From Chloroflexi bacterium RBG_16_51_16 (lineage in GTDB: Bacteria > Chloroflexota > Anaerolineae > Anaerolineales > Villigracilaceae), in NCBI GenBank assembly GCA_001796785.1, contig MGNL01000125.1, positions 1-6,027 on the forward strand: a DNA stretch of 6,027 nucleotides. Reading direction: 5' to 3'. Shown here piece by piece: positions 1 to 4,844 of the stretch. The position numbers and the translations under genes were made by a program. The notes under the pieces are model-generated. The model made no database searches. It had not been told where the DNA came from and worked only from the letters and a program-made list of their open reading frames with translations. Position 1 is the first letter of the stretch. Each line of letters opens with the position of its first letter.

Positions 1-1411
1 GCTGCTCAAGCGCGGTTATCTGGTACGCCTCCTGGTTCGCGACCCGAAAAGGCTTGAGGGCAGGGCCTGGCGTGAGCGCGTCGAGGTGGTCGGCGGCGAT
101 GCATTGGATCCCAATGCATGGGCTGCCGCCATGAAGGGAATTTCTGTCGCCTATTATTTGATGCATGGACGCCAGGGCGGCAAGTTGGATGCGGAGCGCG
201 ACCTTGAAATGGCCCGCATTTTTGCCGCTGCCGCAGATGAAACCCGCATCCAGCGGATCATCTACCTCGGTGAACTGGTTGACCCAACCTCAACCTTGTC
301 GCCCTACTTGCGCGCCCGCCATGAGACCGGTTACCAACTGCGCTACAGCCGGGTCCCCGTCACGGAGCTGCGCGCCGGCATGATCATCGGTTCCGGCAGC
401 GCGCTGTTCGAAATGATCCGTTACCTGGCTGAACGCGAGCCGGTGCTGGTCTGCCCTGCATGGTTCTTTTCTGAGGCGCAGCCGATCGCCATCCGGGATG
501 TGCTCTCTTACCTGATCACAGCCTTGGAGACACCGGAGAGCATTGGAAGGGTGATCGAGATCGGAGGTCCGACCCGCCTGACTTACGCGGACATGCTCAT
601 GGGTTATGCCAAAGAGCGGGGCCTCAAACGCTGGCTTGTGCGTACGCCGGTTTATGCGCCCCGCCTTTCCGCCTATTGGGTCCACATGGTCACACCCATT
701 CATTGGCGGGTCGTCCTTCCGTTGATCGAGGGGCTGCGCCTCAGGCTGGTCGTTCGCCAGGCTGCTGCCCGGGATATTTTTCCACAGATCAAGCCAATCG
801 ATTACCAAACTGCGGTCCACCTGGCCGTCGGCCGCATCCAACGGGATAATATCGAAACGTCCTGGACGGATTCGCTCTCCACAACCATGGGCATCCTGCA
901 GCCGTATCATCTGATGGTCGAGGAAGGAATGATGATCGAAAGGAGGCAGGTGCTGCTCGAAGTCCCCGCCGCAAGTGTTTTCCGAGCCTTTACCGGACTG
1001 GGTGGGGAGCGCGGCTGGCTCTTCATGGATTGGGCCTGGGCGTTGCGCGGCTGGCTGGATAAAGCCGTCGGTGGGGTTGGCTTGCGCCGAGGCCGCCGTC
1101 ATCCCGATGATCTGCACACAGGTGAAGCACTGGATTTCTGGCGTGTTGAAGATATTGAAAAAGACCGTTTGCTCCGACTGCGGGCTGAAATGCGAGTGCC
1201 GGGCAAAGCCTGGTTGGAGTTTCGTTCAATGGACCAACAGGGGAAAACCCTCCTGACGGTCGTTGCTTATTTTGCGCCGCGTGGGTTGTGGGGGACTCTG
1301 TATTGGTATCTCATGTGGCCATTCCATAAATTCATTTTCGATGGATTGACGCGCAGGGTTGCTTCCCGGGCGCGCCTTTTAAACCGTTCGCACCTGGCTG
1401 CGGCTTCGTGA
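1..1411 (+). CDS. NAD(P)-binding SDR-like protein with C-terminal DUF2867 domain (YbjT-type), 5' partial
   Basis: The reading frame is open from base 2 to the TGA at 1409-1411 (469 residues visible), so the gene starts before the window. The GTG at 86 is an internal Val, not a start. The first visible residues (LLKRGYLVRLLVRDP) match the helix and second strand of an atypical-SDR Rossmann fold, so only about 20 residues with the glycine-rich loop should be missing. Further signs of the fold are YYLMHG, RIIYLGEL and AGMIIGSGSALFEMIRYL. The C-terminal part, roughly bases 930-1380, has DUF2867 features: GGERGW, the basic motif GGVGLRRGRRHP (1070-1105), ALDFWRVE, and YFAPRGLWGTLYWY near the end. 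E. coli YbjT has the same two-part build. Substrate and reaction are unknown; a redox or NAD(P)-sensing role is inference. The gene overlaps the next, paralogous gene by 4 bases, so the two are probably co-transcribed and translationally coupled. Confidence 0.85.
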   Translation, partial: LLKRGYLVRLLVRDPKRLEGRAWRERVEVVGGDALDPNAWAAAMKGISVAYYLMHGRQGGKLDAERDLEMARIFAAAADETRIQRIIYLGELVDPTSTLSPYLRARHETGYQLRYSRVPVTELRAGMIIGSGSALFEMIRYLAEREPVLVCPAWFFSEAQPIAIRDVLSYLITALETPESIGRVIEIGGPTRLTYADMLMGYAKERGLKRWLVRTPVYAPRLSAYWVHMVTPIHWRVVLPLIEGLRLRLVVRQAAARDIFPQIKPIDYQTAVHLAVGRIQRDNIETSWTDSLSTTMGILQPYHLMVEEGMMIERRQVLLEVPAASVFRAFTGLGGERGWLFMDWAWALRGWLDKAVGGVGLRRGRRHPDDLHTGEALDFWRVEDIEKDRLLRLRAEMRVPGKAWLEFRSMDQQGKTLLTVVAYFAPRGLWGTLYWYLMWPFHKFIFDGLTRRVASRARLLNRSHLAAAS

Positions 1412-2883
1412 AAGACCGCCTCGTGCTTGTGACCGGCGCCGCGGGCTACATTGCCAGCCGCCTGATCCCAAGGCTGCTGGCTGGTGGTTGGAAGGTTCGG
1501 GCAATGGCGCGGGACGTGCAGTCCATTAACCGGCGGGGATGGTTTCAGCAAGTGGAGGCTTATGCCGCGGATGTGACCCGTGCCTCCACCTTACCGGCCG
1601 CGCTCAACGGAGTGTACGCTGCGTATTACCTGATCCATAATATGAATCTCGGGCGGGGTTATCAGGTGAAAGAATTGGAAGGTGCCCGTGCTTTCGCTGT
1701 TGCTGCTCGTGAGGCGGGAGTGCAGCACATCATCTATCTGGGCGGGCTGGCCGATCCGAATACGCCGATTGCTCCGCACCTGCGCTCGCGAATCAAAACC
1801 GGAAGGGCTCTCGCTGAAGCCGGAGTGCCGGTTACGGAATTCCGCACCGGCGCCATCATCGGTTCGGGCAGTATTTCCTTCGAGATGATCCGCTTCGTAA
1901 CCGAACTTTTTCCGATCCTGATCGGTCCTGTCTGGTTGAAAAATCTCTCTCAGCCGATCGCAACGGAAAATGTGATCGATTATCTCGCCGCCGCACTGAC
2001 CCGTGACGCAGCTCGCAGCCGGATCTTCGAAATTGGAGGTCCTCAGGTAAGCTCCTACCATGAGCTCATGCTCCGGTATGCCCACCTGCGCAAGCTCAAC
2101 CGCCGCATCCTCATGGTCCCGTATCTGCCCCTGGCACTGATGGCTTGGGGAGTCGACCTGGTGACACCCGTGCCGCGCCCGATCGCCTATGCCTTGATCG
2201 GTGGATTGGCGAATGACAGCATCGTGACGGATGACTCTGCCCGGCGTGAATTCCCGGATATCAGCCTCATCGGTTTTGACCAGGCTGCTGTTGCGGCATT
2301 GGATCAGCTTCATCCTGACCGGATTGAACCCGTTTGGAGGGATTCGCGCCGGACCACCTCCAGTGTGAAACATGAAGGATTTTTTATTATCCACCATGAA
2401 ACGACCGTCGCGGCGACTCCCGAAAATATCTTTGCTGTCCTCGAGACTTTGGGTGGGGAACAGGGTTGGCCGTATGCGAACTGGCTCTGGCGTTTGCGTG
2501 GCTGGCTGGATCGGCTCGTTTCACCTCGCAAGCACGACACACGCGATGGCACTGCTCCAGCCTCAATCTCGACCTCTCACGGTGACCCGAAAATATCAGT
2601 TGGGGATTCCCTGGATTTTTATCGCGTCGAAACGGTCAGTCCGGATCGCTTGCTGCTTCACTCCGAATTAAAAGTTCCCGGTGAGGGCTGGATGGAATGG
2701 CGCCTTTCCACGGACACCGGCACACCAACCCTGCACACCGAACTAATCCAAACCGGATATTTTGCCCCGCGCGGCGTTCCGGGTTTTATTTACTGGGTGA
2801 TTTTGTATCCGTTTCATTCGCTGGTGCTGCGGGGATTGCTGAAAACCATAAAAGGCAAAGCTGAACGAGGATTGGAAGCGTGA
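1408..2883 (+). CDS. Second NAD(P)-binding SDR-like protein with DUF2867 domain, tandem paralogue
   Basis: This 491-residue protein begins at GTG 1408, inside the stop of the preceding gene (GTGA overlap). There is no clear Shine-Dalgarno sequence, which fits translational coupling. The start is supported because the NAD(P)-binding loop follows at once: LVTGAAGYIASRLIPRLL (about residues 7-24), a GxxGxxA variant of the Rossmann fingerprint. YYLIHNMN, HIIYLGGLADP, FRTGAIIGSGSISFEMIRF and IFEIGGPQVSSYHELM line up with the first gene throughout. The C-terminal DUF2867 region (about residue 325 on) keeps LGGEQGWPYANWLWRLRGWLD and YFAPRGVPGFIYW. The basic GxGxRRGRRHP stretch of its neighbour is replaced by a polar segment rich in Ser, Thr and Asp (residues 372-395). 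No SDR Tyr-Lys catalytic pair is obvious to me, so enzyme activity is uncertain. Likely a duplication product that has diverged; function unknown. Confidence 0.9.
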   Translation: MKDRLVLVTGAAGYIASRLIPRLLAGGWKVRAMARDVQSINRRGWFQQVEAYAADVTRASTLPAALNGVYAAYYLIHNMNLGRGYQVKELEGARAFAVAAREAGVQHIIYLGGLADPNTPIAPHLRSRIKTGRALAEAGVPVTEFRTGAIIGSGSISFEMIRFVTELFPILIGPVWLKNLSQPIATENVIDYLAAALTRDAARSRIFEIGGPQVSSYHELMLRYAHLRKLNRRILMVPYLPLALMAWGVDLVTPVPRPIAYALIGGLANDSIVTDDSARREFPDISLIGFDQAAVAALDQLHPDRIEPVWRDSRRTTSSVKHEGFFIIHHETTVAATPENIFAVLETLGGEQGWPYANWLWRLRGWLDRLVSPRKHDTRDGTAPASISTSHGDPKISVGDSLDFYRVETVSPDRLLLHSELKVPGEGWMEWRLSTDTGTPTLHTELIQTGYFAPRGVPGFIYWVILYPFHSLVLRGLLKTIKGKAERGLEA

Positions 2884-2919
2884 CGAATGAAAAAACGCAT
2901 TTCGAAACATAATTCATCC

Positions 2920-2947
2920 TTGACAATATCCCCGGCTGTCGTAAAAT
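2920..2947 (+). promoter_or_regulatory. Near-consensus sigma70 promoter of a small transcription unit
   Basis: TTGACA at 2920-2925 (6/6 to consensus) is followed after 16 bases by TAAAAT at 2942-2947 (5/6). It lies 37 bases after the stop of the second DUF2867 gene and points toward a terminator at 3031-3060. The expected start of transcription is about 2953-2956. No annotated-size gene on the plus strand lies between the promoter and the terminator. Confidence 0.6.
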
Positions 2948-2954
2948 CAGCCGG
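2932..2954. promoter_or_regulatory. Inverted repeat across the -10 box, possible operator
   Basis: The perfect 7-base arms CCGGCTG (2932-2938) and CAGCCGG (2948-2954) are separated by 9 bases that include the whole -10 box. ATAT flanks both sides (2926-2929 and 2956-2959), extending the dyad. A protein bound here would block RNA polymerase, so an operator is plausible. It could instead be chance dyad symmetry. If transcription starts near 2954 the RNA would not include both arms, so an RNA hairpin is unlikely. Confidence 0.35.
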
Positions 2955-2957
2955 AAT

Positions 2958-3035
2958 ATGACCATGGAATTCGAATTACAATCCTTAATGCGGTTAAACC
3001 GCACACGAATAACACAGGCAGGTCAGATTAAATGA
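2958..3035 (+). CDS. Possible leaderless 25-residue peptide ORF
   Basis: ATG at 2958 lies 10 bases after the -10 box, so the mRNA would be nearly leaderless. The frame runs 25 codons to TGA at 3033-3035, with the stop inside the first arm of the terminator hairpin. The peptide starts MTMEFELQSL and ends TQAGQIK. It is hydrophilic with a basic middle (MRLNRTR), and has no signal peptide or membrane segment. A second in-frame ATG lies at 2964. Against a real protein: its codons (three TTA, plus ATA, CGA and ACA) differ from those preferred in the flanking GC-richer genes, and so short a frame can arise by chance. The tight fit of promoter, start, stop and terminator is the only argument for it. 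Confidence 0.25.
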   Translation: MTMEFELQSLMRLNRTRITQAGQIK

Positions 3036-3060
3036 GTCGCTTTCAGCGGCTCATTTTTTT
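3031..3060 (+). terminator. Intrinsic terminator
   Basis: AATGAGTCGC (3031-3040) pairs with GCGGCTCATT (3046-3055) as a 10-bp stem with one G-U pair and a TTTCA loop. A run of T continues to 3060. On the plus strand this is a textbook Rho-independent terminator. On the minus strand the hairpin lies about 30 bases past the antitoxin stop, but the trailing sequence (ATTTAATC) is a poor U-tract, so it is at best a weak terminator for the toxin-antitoxin operon. Confidence 0.85.
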
Positions 3061-3087
3061 ATTACACAACCTGTCGCTTATCTTTAA

Positions 3088-3363
3088 CTATTTTTCTGAT
3101 AACAAACCGCTCGCATATTTATGCAAAACGCTGGCGATCAAAGTTTGATAGGGTATGCCCTCTCGCAGCGCCCGTTTTTGCAGGGCGCGCAGGTCTTTCG
3201 GCGAAATGCGGATGTTCACTCGCTTTTCCTTGCGGAAGGTGGCCCTCGCATAGGCACGATATTTCTCTTGCTCGTCCTTGATTTTTTTGACAGACTGCCA
3301 CTCGTCTTGCTCATAAGATGCAAGGATCTCGAGTTCTTCTTGTCGGAGTTTTAAATTCGTCAT
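3088..3363 (-). CDS. CopG/BrnA-like ribbon-helix-helix antitoxin
   Basis: This 91-residue protein has a charged, helical N-terminal half (EILASYEQDEWQSVKK, about residues 12-27) typical of the toxin-binding part of CopG-type antitoxins. A ribbon-helix-helix DNA-binding domain follows: strand RVNIRIS (48-54), helix 1 from PKDLRALQKRALREG (55-69), turn IPYQ, and helix 2 TLIASVLHKYASG (74-86). Proteins of this class neutralise the partner toxin and, as dimers, repress their own promoter. The start codon overlaps the toxin stop (ATGA, 3360-3363). AAAAGG at 3373-3378 is a plausible ribosome binding site 9 bases upstream, within the end of the toxin gene, so antitoxin translation need not depend only on coupling. 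The likely operator is in 3642-3697. The toxin-then-antitoxin order is that of BrnT/BrnA modules. The family assignment is from motif recognition, not a search. Confidence 0.85.
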   Translation of the reverse strand: MTNLKLRQEELEILASYEQDEWQSVKKIKDEQEKYRAYARATFRKEKRVNIRISPKDLRALQKRALREGIPYQTLIASVLHKYASGLLSEK

Positions 3364-3641
3364 GGCTTATTACCTTTTATATACTTTTTTGTGGCTTTTC
3401 GGCTTGGAATGATGGTTTTCAAGATGACTTCTTCTTCATTTTCGAAAAACGGGACCAGATATGCGTAATCGTCGATCTGTATGACGAAAATTTTTTGCCC
3501 TTCGTACTTTTCCTGGTCAGGATGCTCTAAAATATCGAGTAAAAAACCGGTTTCGATTAAAAGGACTACTTCTTCAAATGACACCTGACGCTCAGCTTTT
3601 AGGAGTTCATTCTTTTCTTCGCTCCATGAAAAATACTTCAT
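3360..3641 (-). CDS. BrnT-like toxin (probable RelE-fold ribonuclease)
   Basis: This 93-residue protein has the usual length and pattern of the BrnT (former DUF497) family: FSWSEEKN near the start (4-11), VSFEEV (20-25), an LEHP turn (38-41), a strand with KIFVIQIDDYAYLVPF (50-65), and a basic C-terminal tail LKTIIPSRKATKKY (74-87). BrnT toxins have a RelE-like fold and cleave RNA, stopping translation; the conserved Arg and Lys of the tail are the likely catalytic or RNA-binding residues (inference). It is the first gene of a two-gene operon, with the antitoxin start overlapping its stop. The start ATG (3639-3641) lies 6 bases after a -10 box and no ribosome binding site can fit, so the toxin is likely read from a leaderless mRNA. 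The cassette is AT-richer than its flanks, which suggests acquisition by transfer. Confidence 0.82.
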   Translation of the reverse strand: MKYFSWSEEKNELLKAERQVSFEEVVLLIETGFLLDILEHPDQEKYEGQKIFVIQIDDYAYLVPFFENEEEVILKTIIPSRKATKKYIKGNKP

Positions 3642-3647
3642 GTTCCA

Positions 3648-3676
3648 ATTGTACTAAAATGTGTGCCTTTTGGCAA
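3648..3676 (-). promoter_or_regulatory. Promoter of the toxin-antitoxin operon, giving a leaderless mRNA
   Basis: Read on the minus strand, TTGCCA (3676-3671, 5/6) and TACAAT (3653-3648, 5/6) are separated by exactly 17 bases. The expected start of transcription, 7 bases past the -10, coincides with the A of the toxin ATG at 3641. The short dyad TGCC-TTTT-GGCA (3664-3675) overlaps the -35 box and is a candidate half-site pair for the ribbon-helix-helix antitoxin. Confidence 0.6.
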
Positions 3677-3682
3677 CATCGG

Positions 3683-3688
3683 TATAAT
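3683..3688 (+). promoter_or_regulatory. -10 box of the pyrC promoter, near-leaderless start
   Basis: A perfect TATAAT at 3683-3688 lies 9 bases before the pyrC ATG at 3698, so the leader should be 0 to about 3 nt. No good -35 box stands at 16-18 bases (3659-3666 reads roughly ATGTGTGC), and there is no TGn extension, so the promoter may be weak or need an activator. Its spacer contains the -35 box of the divergent toxin promoter; polymerase could hardly occupy both at once. Confidence 0.55.
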
Positions 3689-3697
3689 TAATTTGTC

Positions 3698-4762
3698 ATG
3701 ATCACCCTCCCGGGTCTGATCGACCCTCACGTCCACTTCCGCGAACCTGGCGCGGTCCACAAGGAGGATTGGGATAGCGGTACTTTTGCCGCGCTGGCGG
3801 GTGGATTCACCATGGTCCTGGCCATGCCAAACACGCAGCCGCCGATATTCGATGCAAGCTCGCTCGACTTGGCATTGCAGGCCGCAAGAAGTAAGGCGCG
3901 CTGTGATTACGCTCAATTCCTGGGAGCGGGTCCGGCAAACGCAGAGATCGTGGCCGAGCTTGCCCCCCGTGCTGCAGCTTTGAAAATGTATCTGGATGCA
4001 ACCTACGGAGAATTGCGCCTGGATGACATGGGTCTTTGGGCTCCGCATTTCACGAAATATCCAAGGGAGTTTCCGATCGTTGTACACGCAGAAAGCCGGA
4101 GCATGGCCGCTGCAATTCTATTCGCGGCTTTATACGACCGCCCTGTCCATATCGCCCACATCTCATTGAAGGAAGAGATCCTTTTGATCAAGGCCGCCAA
4201 AGAAAAGGGAATTAAGGTGACTTGTGAGGTGACGCCTCACCACCTATTTTTATCCTCTCCTGCCTCTGATGCAAAAAACACCCTGAAAATCAATGGTCGC
4301 CTGGAGGTTCGTCCGCCTCTGGCTTCAAAAACGGACGTCGAAGCCCTCTGGGAAAACCTGACGGTCATCGATTGCATCGCCACGGACCATGCTCCGCACA
4401 CCCTGGCAGAAAAGGTTTCTGCCAAACCTCCACCTGGATTCCCAGGCCTCGAAACATGCCTGCCCTTAATGCTGACCGCAGTTAACCATCAACGTTTGAC
4501 CCTGGACGATTTAATTCAGAAGATGCATGCCAATCCCAGGCGCATCTTCAACCTACCCGACCAGCCCGATACCTGGATCGAGGTCGATCAAAACGAAGAA
4601 TATACGCTCAGTGCCTCAACTCAATATACGCGCTGTGGCTGGACGCCGTTCGAAGGCTGGAAGGTGAAGGGCAGGCTTCACAAAGTTGTCCTGCGCGGTA
4701 AAACGGCTTTCGAAGATGGAAAAGTCCTGGCCGAAAAAGGCTCGGGAATTAATGTCAGGTGA
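3698..4762 (+). CDS. pyrC: Dihydroorotase, CAD-like (pyrimidine biosynthesis)
   Basis: PyrC interconverts carbamoyl aspartate and dihydroorotate, step 3 of de novo UMP synthesis, in the cytosol. All active-site residues of the amidohydrolase barrel are visible: DPHVHFREPG (metal ligands H11 and H13; substrate Arg R15), MPNT (N45), the lysine to be carboxylated in AALKMYL (K96), VVHAE (H130), VHIAHIS (H154), and ATDHAPHT (D230, H234). The flexible-loop Thr of the CAD enzyme corresponds to T102 in DATYGEL. At 354 residues it is shorter than stand-alone type I enzymes (about 430) and near the CAD domain in size. It begins almost directly at the HxH strand. TAA at 3689-3691 is in frame three codons upstream, so no longer start exists. 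PPPGFPGLET, NPRRIF and WTPFEGWKVKG are also strongly CAD-like. The gene lies 82 bases before pyrB and is divergent from the toxin operon. Confidence 0.95.
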   Translation: MITLPGLIDPHVHFREPGAVHKEDWDSGTFAALAGGFTMVLAMPNTQPPIFDASSLDLALQAARSKARCDYAQFLGAGPANAEIVAELAPRAAALKMYLDATYGELRLDDMGLWAPHFTKYPREFPIVVHAESRSMAAAILFAALYDRPVHIAHISLKEEILLIKAAKEKGIKVTCEVTPHHLFLSSPASDAKNTLKINGRLEVRPPLASKTDVEALWENLTVIDCIATDHAPHTLAEKVSAKPPPGFPGLETCLPLMLTAVNHQRLTLDDLIQKMHANPRRIFNLPDQPDTWIEVDQNEEYTLSASTQYTRCGWTPFEGWKVKGRLHKVVLRGKTAFEDGKVLAEKGSGINVR

Positions 4763-4789
4763 TCTTTACGGGGACATGTAACTTTGTTT

Positions 4790-4805
4790 TGACGACATGA
4801 CGACA
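4790..4805. repeat. Tandem octamer TGACGACA x2 in the pyrC-pyrB gap
   Basis: TGACGACA occurs twice head to tail with no gap (4790-4797 and 4798-4805). TTGACG at 4789-4794 overlaps the first copy and could act as a -35 box for an internal pyrB promoter, but the matching -10 (TAAGAC at 4812-4817, 17-base spacer) is poor. It may be a regulator site or chance. Confidence 0.35.
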
Positions 4806-4835
4806 CAATCATAAGACTATTTGCATCTAAAGCTT

Positions 4836-4840
4836 GGAGG
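4836..4840 (+). promoter_or_regulatory. Ribosome binding site that sets the pyrB start
   Basis: GGAGG at 4836-4840 lies 4 bases before ATG 4845. A TTG at 4821 is also in frame, but it precedes this site and has no ribosome binding site of its own, so the ATG is preferred. The 4-base spacing is on the short side. This clear site contrasts with pyrC and the toxin gene, which have none. Confidence 0.7.
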
Positions 4841-4844
4841 TCCA

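Larger units (their letters stand above)
2954..3060 (+). ncRNA. Candidate small RNA of about 105 nt (promoter to terminator)
   Basis: The unit is bounded by a strong sigma70-like promoter upstream (2920-2947) and an intrinsic terminator at its 3' end (3031-3060), with only about 75 bases between. It contains a second short hairpin, TGCGGT-TAA-ACCGCA at 2989-3003. The 5' end is inferred from the promoter position. I recognise no known RNA family: it lacks tRNA, 6S, SRP or riboswitch hallmarks that I can see. It may be a regulatory RNA, or the mRNA of the 25-codon ORF inside it. The unit ends before the converging toxin-antitoxin genes, so it is not antisense to them unless transcription reads through. 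Confidence 0.4.

Noticed and set aside
290..1117. Long open frame on the minus strand (275 codons) inside the first DUF2867 gene
   Set aside because: It is a shadow of the GC-rich plus-strand gene, whose frame shows clear family motifs. The minus-strand translation has no recognisable domain and no ribosome binding site.
1591..2397. Long open frame on the minus strand (268 codons) inside the second DUF2867 gene
   Set aside because: Same reasoning: low-complexity translation without motifs, fully covered by a well-supported gene.
2958..2980. ATGACCATGG followed by GAATTCGAA resembles the start of cloning-vector lacZ with a linker
   Set aside because: The similarity ends after a few bases, the flanks are continuous native DNA, and no vector sequence follows. 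Treated as coincidence.
2954..3030. tRNA-like T-arm (ATTCGAAT) in the small unit
   Set aside because: No acceptor stem, anticodon arm or D-arm can be fitted around it.
3031..3060. Efficient bidirectional terminator shared with the toxin-antitoxin operon
   Set aside because: The stem works on both strands, but on the minus strand the following bases are not a U-run, so only plus-strand termination is well supported.
3670..3675. TTGGCA as the -35 box of the pyrC promoter
   Set aside because: Only 7 bases separate it from TATAAT, far too few. Its complement serves the minus-strand promoter instead.
3638..4087. Minus-strand frame of 149 codons covering the start of pyrC
   Set aside because: It runs antisense to a dihydroorotase whose active-site residues are intact, and its translation has no recognisable domain.
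4821..4844. TTG at 4821 as an upstream start of pyrB
   Set aside because: It would put the GGAGG ribosome binding site inside the coding region, and ATG 4845 fits better.
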